Notes: generated from the sequence alone by a model not told the origin. Positions 14,777 through 22,823 are shown, counted from the first letter of the stretch. The stretch is DNA of 37,014 bases from Candidatus Woesearchaeota archaeon (GCA_018302335.1 JAGVZT010000001.1:67193-104206), one strand, 5' to 3'. Numbers and translations: made by a program.

Positions 14777-15403
14777 GTGGAGGACGACCACGAGAAACAT
14801 GGTGAGAGGCGTCGCATTCCCGGGGAGGCCCGTGCTGCATCGCGGAGGGTCGATGCGCGGCAGTTCTCCCGGGCGCCGACGTACGCGCCCCGCGAGGTTG
14901 CAGACGACTCGCCGAGGCGAGATGCGAAGGGCGCGCCAGGGAGTGCTGAGGTTTTGAGCCGCCGGCCGATGCCCTCTCTGGACGGACAGGTGAAGAAGCT
15001 CGCGGGCGAAATAAGGGACTATGCGCGGAGCCAGCGCGAGCTCTGGCGGCAGGTGCCCTGGCTGGCGCTGGAAGCGGACGGCCGAACTGGCTTCGGCGAG
15101 GGAATCGTGTACCGAAGGGGATACCTTCCGGTCCTGACCGTTGGGTATACGAAGCTGTACGTCGACTGCGAGAGCGGAGAACTCGTGCGGTGGTCGGAGA
15201 ACAGGATGCCGCCAGCGGAGGATGCAGATGTGCTCCTCTTGCTGAAGGGCATGGAGGAGCTTGATGCCTCCGGCCTCATCGATGCGCTCGAAGCGGAGGC
15301 AGCGGAGCCCTATTTTTACGGCTACGATCCCGCGAAGCAGGAGGCGTGGAGGGAGGAGGAGCGCAAGCAGCACCACGTCACTGAGATCTACCGGAGGCGC
15401 TGA
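14777..15403 (+). CDS. hypothetical protein, second gene of the CYTH unit
   Basis: This 208-residue protein starts at a GTG six bases after the previous stop. The first ~65 residues are polar, Arg/Glu/Ala-rich and probably disordered. From about residue 66 a compact domain follows, with VKKLAGEIRDYARSQRELW, GIVYRRGYLPVLTVGYTKLYVD and MEELDASGLIDALEAE elements (each visible in shorter pieces). No family recognised. One base separates its TGA from the start of the NTPase-CYTH gene, so the three genes form one unit. Confidence 0.65.
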   Translation: MEDDHEKHGERRRIPGEARAASRRVDARQFSRAPTYAPREVADDSPRRDAKGAPGSAEVLSRRPMPSLDGQVKKLAGEIRDYARSQRELWRQVPWLALEADGRTGFGEGIVYRRGYLPVLTVGYTKLYVDCESGELVRWSENRMPPAEDADVLLLLKGMEELDASGLIDALEAEAAEPYFYGYDPAKQEAWREEERKQHHVTEIYRRR

Positions 15404-15404
15404 G

Positions 15405-16394
15405 ATGAGGAAGTACGTCCTCACCGGCGGCCCGGGAACGGGAAAGACAACGCTGCTCGAACGTCTTGCGACCGAGGGGTTTGCTACGGTCCCGGAGTCT
15501 GCGCGGCAGGTCATCCGGGAGCAGCAGCCGGACGGCGCACTGCCCTGGACGGACCCTGGCGCGTTCCAGGAACTGGTGCTGCAGAGGCAGGAGGAGGCAG
15601 AACGAAGCCTTGAAGGCGAGGTGTTCCTCGACAGGGGATTCGCCGATGGCATCGCGTACACGGAGGTGCTCGGATGCGGCATCGACAGCCGCGTCTACGA
15701 CCTCATCCGCGCAGCGGACTACACACGCGTGTTCTTCCTGGAGCAGCTGCCGAGCTTCGACCAGGACGCCGAGCGCCGCGAGGACCGCAATCTCGCCGAG
15801 CGCATCCATGCCAAGCTCTACGAGGTGTACGACCGATTGGGATGTGATATCGTGCGCGTCCCTCCCGGGACTGTGGATGAGCGGACCCGGCTGGTCCTCT
15901 CGAGTCTTGTCCGGGAAACCGGCCGGGAGATTGAGGGGAAATATCCTACGGACCTGGCGGCTATGCGCGAGCGCCTCCGGCCGTATTGCGTGGACCTTGT
16001 CTCGGTGGATTCCGAAACGAACACCATCCACGACCTGTTCGGGCTGCTGCGGCACCTCGGCTACACCCTCCGCGTCCGCGAGAGCGGCTCATGCACCCTC
16101 ACCATCAAGGGGCAGAACACGAGCGAACGACTGAGCGTGCGGAGCGAGCGGGAATGGGAAATCCCGCGAAGTCTCTGCCACACGCTGAGACTGCTGCCGC
16201 AGATAGGGAGCTATGAGAAGACCCGAGAGACCTACATCCCCCTCGGCGACCAGGGATGCAGAATCTGCCTGGATACTGTCAAGGGCCAGGGGTTCGTGGA
16301 AATCGAGGCGCGCTCAGAGCATCAGGTGCTCCTCTGGAAAGAACGCCTCGCCATCTCTGTCGATGCGATGCAGGAGCCGTACTGGCGGCTCTAG
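15405..16394 (+). CDS. P-loop NTPase (AAA_28-like) fused to a CYTH domain
   Basis: This 329-residue fusion has an N-terminal NTPase/kinase-like domain (1-170) with P-loop GGPGTGKTT at 8-16, VPESARQVI near 29-37, FLDRGFADGIAY near 74-85 and a lid region rich in Arg (ERREDRNLAERIH). A CYTH domain follows from about 173: the diagnostic ExExK is EIEGK at 175-179, then LTIKGQ, EREWEI, KTRETY, ICLDTVKGQGFVEIEA. CYTH proteins bind triphosphates (thiamine triphosphate, inorganic triphosphate, or ATP in class IV cyclases) with metal ions. The AAA_28 part resembles NadR-type kinases. The start ATG follows the previous stop by one base. Substrates are open. Its TAG stop shares the sequence CTAG with the stop of the convergent gene. 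Confidence 0.82.
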   Translation: MRKYVLTGGPGTGKTTLLERLATEGFATVPESARQVIREQQPDGALPWTDPGAFQELVLQRQEEAERSLEGEVFLDRGFADGIAYTEVLGCGIDSRVYDLIRAADYTRVFFLEQLPSFDQDAERREDRNLAERIHAKLYEVYDRLGCDIVRVPPGTVDERTRLVLSSLVRETGREIEGKYPTDLAAMRERLRPYCVDLVSVDSETNTIHDLFGLLRHLGYTLRVRESGSCTLTIKGQNTSERLSVRSEREWEIPRSLCHTLRLLPQIGSYEKTRETYIPLGDQGCRICLDTVKGQGFVEIEARSEHQVLLWKERLAISVDAMQEPYWRL

Positions 16395-16969
16395 CCGCAC
16401 CCGCATCCGCCGCCGCCCCCGCCGCCGGAACTCCCGCCGCCGGAGCTGCAGCATCCACCGCCGCCGCCGCCCGCTGATGCGTTGGGGTTGTCCACCTTGA
16501 AGCCGGCGCCGTGCGCGCCCTCGACATAGTCAATCTTGGAGCCTTCCATCACGTTCATGCTGATGGAGTCGATGAACAACTTCAGCTCACCGAGGTCCAG
16601 GGTGGTGTCGTCCTTCTCCGCCTTCTTCTCGAAGGCGAACTCGTACTGGACGCCGCCCATGCCGCCCGGAACCGCGCGGACGCGGAGGGCGTGGCCCTCC
16701 TTCTTCTCTTCCTTCATGATCTCAAGGATTTTCTCCCTCGCAAGGGGGGTGACCTTGATGGGCTTCGAGAACTCCTCGAGTTCCGAGAGCAGCTTCTTGA
16801 AAGGCGCGTCCGGCATGGACTTTGACTTCGCGGCGTCCTGCAGGCTCTCGTGGAGGAGGCCGTACTTGGTCAGGACATCGAGAGCCTCCGGATAGCTCCG
16901 CAGGAGCTTCGAGAGGGACAAGTTCGGTGAAATCGATTCTTTTACCGTTGCTGTTTCCGCACTATGCAT
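16391..16969 (-). CDS. DUF1858-IscA/HesB-like protein with Gly/Cys-rich tail
   Basis: This 192-residue protein has two domains. Residues about 12-55 match the DUF1858 helical domain (PNLSLSKLLRSYPEALDVL), without its usual cysteine. Residues about 75-165 are an A-type iron-sulfur carrier fold (IKVTPLAREKI, LRVRAVPGGMGGVQYEF, DSISMNVMEGSKIDYVEG, GAGFKVDNPNA). The first of the three cluster cysteines is replaced (GGMGG where IscA has a Gly-Gly-Cys). The other two are moved into a tail of about 26 residues that is nearly all Gly and Ser with CC and CGC. It may bind a cluster or metal differently from IscA. Start ATG 16969 has a GGGGGTG ribosome site; GTG 16978 is the alternative. Confidence 0.8.
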   Translation of the reverse strand: MHSAETATVKESISPNLSLSKLLRSYPEALDVLTKYGLLHESLQDAAKSKSMPDAPFKKLLSELEEFSKPIKVTPLAREKILEIMKEEKKEGHALRVRAVPGGMGGVQYEFAFEKKAEKDDTTLDLGELKLFIDSISMNVMEGSKIDYVEGAHGAGFKVDNPNASAGGGGGGCCSSGGGSSGGGGGGGCGCG

Positions 16970-17003
16970 GGGATGCACCCCCGCAAAGGTAGGGCCTCTT
17001 GCG

Positions 17004-17012
17004 TTTATAAAG
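17004..17012 (-). promoter_or_regulatory. TATA box of the IscA-like gene
   Basis: On the minus strand CTTTATAAA lies 35-43 bases before the ATG at 16969 (26-34 before the alternative GTG at 16978). It abuts the stop codon of the upstream glycosyltransferase gene. Confidence 0.65.
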
Positions 17013-17675
17013 TTACCGCACGGGGGGGTAGCGAAGGGCTCTCCTGCTGGGAATGAGCCATACCTCGAGCCATTTCGCGAGGGTTCTCACCGCGCCGAAT
17101 CTGCGCATCCGACGCGTGTTCCAGAGGAAATGCGAGCGCAGGAGGAGATACTTCGCTCCAGCGAGCTGCGCCCGCCGCATGAATGCATAGTCCTCTGCCA
17201 TCTCCACCGATGGGAAGCCGCCGATTTCCCGGAAAAGGGATGCGGGACAGGCAATGACGCCGCTGTTCGACAGGCGGCAGACACGCATCACGAGGTTGAT
17301 GAGCGCGGCGGTCCAGAGGAAGCGCCAGTGGTCCGCGCGGCTGGGAGCGGATGCTATGAAGCGTTCCCTGCCCTCGGTTGCCCGCCTGAGCGCCTCGATG
17401 AAATCGGGTGCCGGTATGGCATCCGCGTCGAGGAAGAGCAAGACATCGCCCTTCGCGCGCTTCGCGCCAAGATTGCGGGCGTTCGCGACTCCTCTCCTTT
17501 CCGTGACCACGGTGAGGGCGCCGTGCCTCTCTGCAATCTCCGCGGTGCGGTCGGCGCAGGCATTCGCCACCACAATGATTTCCGTGGGGAGACTGCTCTG
17601 GGTGGTCAGGGCCTGCAGGGTGTAGGGCAGGGCCTTCTCCTCATTGTGCGCGGGGATGACGACGCTGATGTCCAT
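17013..17675 (-). CDS. family 2 glycosyltransferase
   Basis: This 220-residue protein is a GT-A fold glycosyltransferase: DISVVIPAHNEEKAL at 2-16, EIIVVANACADRT near 33-45, the metal/nucleotide DXD-type motif FLDADA near 82-87, and the acceptor-side EMAEDYAFMRRAQLAGAK (E and D of the ED motif) near 159-176. It would transfer a sugar from a nucleotide-sugar donor in the cytoplasm, perhaps to a lipid or exopolymer. No membrane helix is strong. Start at 17675 fits the family N terminus; an in-frame ATG at 17708 would add eleven residues. A TATA-like GGGCATATAAGAG lies at 17779-17790 on the minus strand. Confidence 0.88.
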   Translation of the reverse strand: MDISVVIPAHNEEKALPYTLQALTTQSSLPTEIIVVANACADRTAEIAERHGALTVVTERRGVANARNLGAKRAKGDVLLFLDADAIPAPDFIEALRRATEGRERFIASAPSRADHWRFLWTAALINLVMRVCRLSNSGVIACPASLFREIGGFPSVEMAEDYAFMRRAQLAGAKYLLLRSHFLWNTRRMRRFGAVRTLAKWLEVWLIPSRRALRYPPVR

Positions 17676-17800
17676 GAGCGGATGGACAGCCAGCTGCGGC
17701 CTGTGCATTGCAAGGCGTGGTCCGAGGACCTGCCGTATGGAGACGGCGCCGGCTGTCCGCTCCGGGGGAGCTGGCCGCTCTTATATGCCCTTCGTCAAGG

Positions 17801-17809
17801 TTTAAAAAT
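17801..17809 (+). promoter_or_regulatory. TATA box of the alcohol dehydrogenase gene
   Basis: TTTAAAAAT lies 21-29 bases before the ATG at 17830. A minus-strand TATATAAG-type element at 17779-17790 faces the other way toward the glycosyltransferase. Confidence 0.7.
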
Positions 17810-17829
17810 CGCGTCGCTTTCGGCATGGC

Positions 17830-18828
17830 ATGCGCGCGATGGTGCTCAGACGGCAGAAGCCTGTGGAGCGGCGTCCGCTCGCATGTGTCGAGCGAGAGAC
17901 TCCAGAGCCAGGCCCGGGTGAGCTCTTGCTTCGGGTGCGTTATTGCGGAATCTGCCGGACTGACTTGCACCTTGTCGAGGGCGACATGCCGCTGCGCAGG
18001 CGGCCGATTGTTCCCGGGCATCAGGCCGTCGGAGTGATTGAGGAAATGGGTCGTGGTGTGACAGGATGCAAGCGCGGACGGCGCGTCGGCGTGCCCTGGA
18101 TTGCGGGCTCCTGCGGAGCCTGCATGCACTGCCGGCAGGGCAGGGAGAATCTCTGCGAGCGGCTCGCGTTCCACGGATGGAGCCGCGACGGCGGGTTCGC
18201 GTCGCACATGACGGTCCGCGCGGACTGCGCATTCCCGCTGCCGCGGCTCCCGGATGAGCACGTGGCGCCGCTGCTGTGCGCGGGCGTCGTTGGATATCGC
18301 GCGCTGCGCAGAGCGCGCATCGAGAGAGGCAGCACCGTGGCTCTCTGGGGATTCGGCTCCTCGGCGCATATCGGCATCCAGATACTGAGGCACTGGGACT
18401 GCAAGGTGCAGGTGTTCACGCGCAGCAGGGCCCACCAGGGGCACGCCCGTGCCCTGGGCGCGTCGTGGGTCGGCAGTCCGAAGGCCAGGGCTCCTTCCCT
18501 CTCCGAGAGCGCGGTCATCTATGCTCCTGTCGGAGAGCTTGTCCCGCGCGCATTGCGCAACCTCGCCCCGGGAGGCACCCTTGCGTTGGCCGACATCCAT
18601 ATGACACCGCTGCCGACGATGGAGTATGCCCTGCTCTGGAAAGAGAAAACCGTGACGAGCGTGGCCAATTCCACCAGGGATGATGTCCGCGAACTTCTCC
18701 GTCTCGCTGCGCGCATCCCCCTGCGGAGCGAGGTGACGCTCTTCCCCCTGGAGAAGGCGAACGAGGCGCTGCTTGCGGTCAAGCGGAGCAGGCTGCGCGG
18801 GAGCGCGGTGCTCGTCAATGAAGCGTAG
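17830..18828 (+). CDS. zinc-dependent alcohol dehydrogenase (MDR family)
   Basis: This 332-residue medium-chain dehydrogenase has the catalytic zinc site CGICRTDLH near 39-47 and PGHQAVG near 63-69, the structural zinc cysteines CGACMHCRQGRENLC near 97-111, and the nucleotide loop LWGFGSSAHIG near 172-182. It oxidises alcohols or reduces aldehydes with NAD(P). The layout, with the reading GCMH-type structural loop and a short C-terminal lobe, resembles the AdhP-like branch of the family. It has its own TATA box and seems monocistronic. The ATG was chosen from the promoter distance; an ATG five bases upstream is in another frame. Confidence 0.92.
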   Translation: MRAMVLRRQKPVERRPLACVERETPEPGPGELLLRVRYCGICRTDLHLVEGDMPLRRRPIVPGHQAVGVIEEMGRGVTGCKRGRRVGVPWIAGSCGACMHCRQGRENLCERLAFHGWSRDGGFASHMTVRADCAFPLPRLPDEHVAPLLCAGVVGYRALRRARIERGSTVALWGFGSSAHIGIQILRHWDCKVQVFTRSRAHQGHARALGASWVGSPKARAPSLSESAVIYAPVGELVPRALRNLAPGGTLALADIHMTPLPTMEYALLWKEKTVTSVANSTRDDVRELLRLAARIPLRSEVTLFPLEKANEALLAVKRSRLRGSAVLVNEA

Positions 18829-18928
18829 CGCCGGCCCCACAGAACGTTTCCGGATGGACGTCGGCTGCGCTGCTGAGCATGTCCGGGATGCCGGCGAAAC
18901 CAGGCGGGCACTGCCCGTCATTCCGGCC

Positions 18929-19912
18929 GTGGGACCACGTTTACTGAACAGTGCTCCCGGCACCGCCATCTTTTTATTGGCGGCTCTGCTCCTCAGCTGC
19001 ACGATGGTGCCTTCGGAGAGAAAAGTCCTGCTGCTCAACATCGACCCGCTGGTGAACGGCACGCCTCTCACCCAGGTCATGGGGTGGAACGACCCGCAGG
19101 CCCTTGCGGCAGAGTACATCTCCGATGTGCGCACGGCCAGCGGCGGAGAGCTGGAGTATCGCATAGTTGCCGTGGAGACTGACCTTGATTTCCCGGTGAA
19201 GGAGGATGGTTTCGCCTACACCGGTGAGGAGTATCTGCGCGTCGCGCGCAAGCAGGTGAAAGACCACCAGCCCGATGGGGTGGATTATGCTGCGCTGCTG
19301 GATAAGCACCGGATTGCCGACCGCGCGAACGCCGGAGAGTTCGATGAGCTCTGGGTCTTCGGCGCTCCGTGGTTCGGCTTCTACGAGTCGAGGCTTGCGG
19401 GAAAGGGGGGGTACTGGTACAACTCCCCCCCTTTGGAATACCCAAAGCTGGATAGGCTCCTGCCCATCATGGGCTTCAGCTACGAGCGCGGGGTCGCCGA
19501 GATGCTCGAGGACCTCGGCCACCGCACCGAGGCGACCATGACCCAGGTCTATGGCGGTTGGAACGCGAGTTCCCTGGGAACGCCCTGGGACCGCTTCACG
19601 ATGATTGACCGCGACTGGATAGGCGAGGCGCACGTGGGAAGTGTGCATTTCCCCCCTAACGGGCGGCGCGACTACGACTGGGGCAGCGCGGAGAAAGTGT
19701 GGAGCAATGCGGACGGCTGGCTCACGTATCCCGATGTGCAGGAGAGATGGCGCATGGTGTCCTGCCGGGAGTGGGGCTGCACCGCGCGAGGCTACCTCAA
19801 CTGGTGGTTCTCCCATCTCCCGCGGCAGTCCGGCAAGACGGACGGCGTGCTGAACAACTGGTGGGCCTACGTCCGCGACCCCATGCTTGCAGCTTCGCGG
19901 AAGTCCGCATAG
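18929..19912 (+). CDS. putative secreted lipoprotein of unknown function
   Basis: From the GTG at 18929 the 327-residue protein has a hydrophobic signal sequence ending in a lipobox, AALLLSC (Cys24), like two other proteins in this window. The mature part has conserved-looking blocks (FGAPWFGFYESR, NSPPLEYPKLDR, MGFSYERGVAEML, HFPPNGRRDYDWG, SCREWGCTARGYLNWWF) that I recognise as a widespread but uncharacterised extracellular protein family. The Trp, Tyr and His content suggests carbohydrate binding, but that is a guess. The start is uncertain: a TATA-like CTTTTTATTGG at 18969-18979 precedes an in-frame ATG at 19003, which would make a shorter cytoplasmic protein. Confidence 0.65.
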   Translation: MGPRLLNSAPGTAIFLLAALLLSCTMVPSERKVLLLNIDPLVNGTPLTQVMGWNDPQALAAEYISDVRTASGGELEYRIVAVETDLDFPVKEDGFAYTGEEYLRVARKQVKDHQPDGVDYAALLDKHRIADRANAGEFDELWVFGAPWFGFYESRLAGKGGYWYNSPPLEYPKLDRLLPIMGFSYERGVAEMLEDLGHRTEATMTQVYGGWNASSLGTPWDRFTMIDRDWIGEAHVGSVHFPPNGRRDYDWGSAEKVWSNADGWLTYPDVQERWRMVSCREWGCTARGYLNWWFSHLPRQSGKTDGVLNNWWAYVRDPMLAASRKSA

Positions 19913-20020
19913 ATTCGGCCGCGTTGCAGAGAATTCCAGCCATTCAGGTGAGACAGCCCGGAACTTGTACGTCAGTCAGGCCGGGATAGGGGGTTTTCTG
20001 CAGAACCACTCTGGCGAAAC

Positions 20021-20029
20021 GTATTTAAG
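20021..20029 (+). promoter_or_regulatory. TATA box of the subtilase gene
   Basis: GTATTTAAG lies 33-41 bases before the ATG at 20062. A CGGTGGTG ribosome-site-like stretch precedes the start. Confidence 0.6.
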
Positions 20030-20061
20030 CGAGTGCAGCGCTCCTCGGTGCGGTGGTGCCC

Positions 20062-21198
20062 ATGCGGTTCCTTGCAGTGCTTATGGTCATGCTTCTCGTG
20101 TTCAGCGCCCTCTCCATCGCGCTTCCCGCTCCGGGACGGTACCTGGTGAAAGGTGACGCAAGAGGACTGCGCGTCCAGCACGAGTTCAGCGGCGGGGTCA
20201 CCGCTGAACTGTCCTCGGCGGAGGCGCTCGCGCTCACCCTGCGGGGAGTCGAACTGGAGAGCGTCCCGCTCTGGCACGTCCTGGGAAGGCAGGTCTCTGC
20301 GTCCGGCAAGGGGAAGCCCGGTCCCGCCGCCCGCGTCTCCTTCCCATCGGACCAGACCCCCTGGGGCATGGAGACTGTATACAACAATGCCTCACTCCTA
20401 TCCACCTCAGGCGGGGCAGGAGTTGATGTCGCGGTGCTCGACACCGGCGTGTACAAGAATCACCTGGACCTCTCGCGCCGGGTGACGCAGTGCAAGGACT
20501 TCACCCGCGGCCCGGTGAAGAACGGCTGCCCCGACGGCTACGGCCACGGTACGCATGTCTCGGGAACGATTCTCGCTGATGCGGGCGCTGACGGCCTGGG
20601 CATCTGGGGTGTCGCGCCTGCAGCGAATCTCTTCGCCTACAAGGTCTGCGGCAACGACGGCTACTGCTGGAGCGACAATATCGCGACGGCCATCAGGCAC
20701 GCTGCGGACCAGGGAGCAGAGATCATCTCGATGTCTCTCGGCGGCGATGCCGAGAGTGCACTTGTCCGGGACGCGATTACCTACGCAGTCGGCAAGGGCG
20801 TTCTTGTGGTCGCAGCTGCGGGCAACGACGGCCCTGCGCTCGGCAGTATCGACTGGCCTGGCGCGAATGCAAATGTCGTCGCGGTCGCTGCGATAGATTC
20901 CTCCCTTGCGGTCGCGGACTGGAGTTCCCGCGGCCTGAATGACGGCGATTTCGTTATCGAGGCGCAGGAGGTCGAGTTCGGCGCTCCTGGCGTCGCGGTG
21001 GAGAGCGCCATGAACAACGGCGGCTACGCCATCTGGGACGGCACCTCCATGGCCACTCCCCACATTGCCGGACTCGCGGCCAAGCTCTGGCAGGGCTCCG
21101 GTGCAGCGACCCGTGCGTATCTGCAGGGGCTTGCGGTGGACATTGACGCTGCAGGAGACGACCCCGCGACGGGCTTCGGGCTGGCGCGACTGGGCTAG
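20062..21198 (+). CDS. secreted subtilisin-like serine protease (S8 family)
   Basis: This 378-residue protein has a signal peptide (about 1-22, MRFLAVLMVMLLVFSALSIA), a short I9-like propeptide (about 25-90) and a subtilase domain. The catalytic triad is visible: Asp127 in AVLDTGV, His162 in GHGTHVSG, Ser329 in GTSMATPHIAG, plus the oxyanion Asn in AAAGNDGP. The length is normal for a minimal subtilase with no C-terminal accessory domain. Four cysteines near the active-site region (CKDF, NGCPDG, KVCG, GYCW) could form two disulfides outside the cell. The ATG was preferred to GTG codons at 20053 and 20056. The serpin in this window lacks a signal peptide, so it is unlikely to meet this enzyme outside the cell. 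Confidence 0.94.
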   Translation: MRFLAVLMVMLLVFSALSIALPAPGRYLVKGDARGLRVQHEFSGGVTAELSSAEALALTLRGVELESVPLWHVLGRQVSASGKGKPGPAARVSFPSDQTPWGMETVYNNASLLSTSGGAGVDVAVLDTGVYKNHLDLSRRVTQCKDFTRGPVKNGCPDGYGHGTHVSGTILADAGADGLGIWGVAPAANLFAYKVCGNDGYCWSDNIATAIRHAADQGAEIISMSLGGDAESALVRDAITYAVGKGVLVVAAAGNDGPALGSIDWPGANANVVAVAAIDSSLAVADWSSRGLNDGDFVIEAQEVEFGAPGVAVESAMNNGGYAIWDGTSMATPHIAGLAAKLWQGSGAATRAYLQGLAVDIDAAGDDPATGFGLARLG

Positions 21199-21269
21199 GG
21201 TGCAGAGGCGAGGCACGGAACAATCCCACAGTTCGCTCTAAGCCAAGGCCCACAAGAATGGGGCCATCA

Positions 21270-21701
21270 TCAGACGAGCGCCAAGTAGACCCCTGCGGCA
21301 GTGCAGAGCAGGAAGACATGTCCCACCGGGATACTCCATGGTCCGACGCGCACCCAGGGATGGTAATCCACAAACTCCGGACCGAATTCCTTCCAGCTCA
21401 CCACGGGATTGACCACGTACCACAGCACATCCTCGATGACGATTCCTGAGAGATAGGCGCTCAGCAGCAAACCGAAGAGGGGAAGGCTCCAGCCCGCGAC
21501 CGCAAGCGGGAGCGCCAGCAAGAGGGGCAGGGTGAGGAAGAAGAGGTGGAAGTGATAGGCGGGGAGGCAGAACCTTCCGAGCCGCAGCTTCCACCCGAGC
21601 TTCCTGCGGTCCCAGGGGTTCCTGCCCTCAACATAGGCCTCCACGAAGGAAAGGGAGGCCATCGATGCCCAGATAAGGAGTACGATGAGCGCCGAGTTCA
21701 T
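21270..21701 (-). CDS. small multi-pass membrane protein, unknown function
   Basis: This 143-residue protein has four hydrophobic helices (about 3-20, 46-66, 68-90 and 124-142). Conserved-looking polar motifs lie between them: IEDVLWYVVNP near 86-96 and a loop rich in Pro, Tyr, His and Trp (PEFVDYHPWVRVG). The pattern E-D-x-x-W-x-x-x-N-P suggests a functional site at the membrane surface, but I cannot name the family with confidence. Start 21701 was chosen as the first Met before a clear helix; an AT-rich ATCTATTAC on the minus strand about 25 bases upstream may be its promoter. It converges on the subtilase gene. Confidence 0.65.
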   Translation of the reverse strand: MNSALIVLLIWASMASLSFVEAYVEGRNPWDRRKLGWKLRLGRFCLPAYHFHLFFLTLPLLLALPLAVAGWSLPLFGLLLSAYLSGIVIEDVLWYVVNPVVSWKEFGPEFVDYHPWVRVGPWSIPVGHVFLLCTAAGVYLALV

Positions 21702-21791
21702 CGCACGCCACCGGGCGCCTCGCGTAATAGATCTGCTGCCTGCCAGAACGGGCAACCCGCGGAGAAGACCAGATGCGTTGTTCTTCTCGTC

Positions 21792-22292
21792 TCATCTGCC
21801 GCCCGTGTCCTCCCCCCCGCGTCTCGCAGGTAGCTCGCAGCTCCCGAACCGCGCCATCCAGTACGCGGAGCCGAGGATGAGTGCGATGCTCGCGAGTTTC
21901 ACGAGATAGCTTGCGGTCACCAGGAATCCCCCGCCGCCGAGCACGCCGAAGAGCGGCGCGAGGCATGCCGGGCAGGTCGCTGCGATGCTCCCGATGGACA
22001 ACCCGCCGATTCCGGTCGTGCTGGAGCAGCGCTTTGCGCGATACACCGTGAAGAGCGTCCCCGTTGAGAGCGCGATTGCTGCGGTAAGGAGCCAGTCCAG
22101 CAGAGGGGGCTGCGTGAGCGCGCGGAGCAGCCCGAAGGCCAGCAGCGCTCCCAGGGCAAGGCCGGAGCCGCGGAACGCGATAGCATTCACCACCGCGGAT
22201 ATGACGATGAGCGCAAGGAGCGAGGCCAAGGATGCGAGGAGGAAGGAGCGCAGGTCGGCGCGCACCTGCCCAGCGAGCAGCGCGAGGCTCAC
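21792..22292 (-). CDS. multi-pass membrane protein with CPAC motif
   Basis: This 166-residue protein has four or five hydrophobic helices and a CPAC motif (Cys107, Cys110) at a helix start, ATCPACLAPLFG, followed by a Gly-rich turn. It starts at a GTG immediately after the stop of the thioredoxin-fold lipoprotein gene, so the two are co-transcribed. The CxxC next to a thioredoxin-fold partner suggests a thiol redox or metal-handling membrane protein, in the manner of DsbD-like or mercury-transport-like proteins, but homology to those is not visible. The C-terminal tail is polar and acidic. Confidence 0.65.
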   Translation of the reverse strand: MSLALLAGQVRADLRSFLLASLASLLALIVISAVVNAIAFRGSGLALGALLAFGLLRALTQPPLLDWLLTAAIALSTGTLFTVYRAKRCSSTTGIGGLSIGSIAATCPACLAPLFGVLGGGGFLVTASYLVKLASIALILGSAYWMARFGSCELPARRGGEDTGGR

Positions 22293-22823
22293 TCATATCA
22301 CCTTCAGGAGAGCTTCGGTCACACGCTCGTTGGCGAGCAGCGAATCGGCATACACCACCTCGCGCTCCCGGTCCACGAGATACGTGGTGTCCGGCGCAAG
22401 AACCTTGAAGTCGTCCATGAAGCGCCGCACCTCCGCGGAGTAGGGGACCCATAGCCAGTCAGGAGCATCCAGACGCTCCTTGAGCGAGAGGATGTACTCC
22501 TCGGAATCGCTCTCCTTGATATCAAGCAGCACCACCTCGAACTCTCCAGGATGCTCTCGATAGAGCTGGGTGTAGTGCTGTATCATCTCCACGCATCCCG
22601 GGCAGTCGACAAAGAACGTCTCGTAGATGACCGGCTTTCCGATGATGCGCCAGCTGGGATTCTCTCCTGCGATGCCGGTGAACGAATAGCCCGAGATTTC
22701 CCTGCCGATGTTCTTCCGCGCGGGGTCGTTCTCGTACAGCCTGTTGACAAGCTGCTCCGCGGTGCTCTGCCGTGCGCACGATGCGAGCAGCAGTGCCAGC
22801 ACTGCGAGCGCAAGCATCCTCAT
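22293..22823 (-). CDS. thioredoxin-fold lipoprotein (TlpA-like) with CPGC active site
   Basis: This 176-residue protein has a signal sequence with lipobox LLASC (Cys16), then a thioredoxin fold: GKPVIYETFFVDCPGCVEM near 62-80 with active-site Cys74 and Cys77, FEVVLLDIKESDS near 94-108, and TTYLVDRERE where thioredoxins have the cis-proline strand. It would be anchored outside the membrane and act in disulfide exchange, possibly with the CPAC membrane protein encoded directly downstream. Start 22823 follows a TATA box by about 23-31 bases; an ATG two codons further in is possible. The enzymatic direction (reductase or oxidase) cannot be read. Confidence 0.75.
   Translation of the reverse strand: MRMLALAVLALLLASCARQSTAEQLVNRLYENDPARKNIGREISGYSFTGIAGENPSWRIIGKPVIYETFFVDCPGCVEMIQHYTQLYREHPGEFEVVLLDIKESDSEEYILSLKERLDAPDWLWVPYSAEVRRFMDDFKVLAPDTTYLVDREREVVYADSLLANERVTEALLKVI

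Noticed and set aside
16395-16480. GCC/CCG-rich low-complexity stretch, first taken for a repeat element
   Set aside because: It is the coding sequence for the Gly/Ser/Cys tail of the IscA-like protein.
19913-20061. Gap before the subtilase gene checked for an additional small gene
   Set aside because: Only the TATA box is visible; no frame with a start and supporting features.
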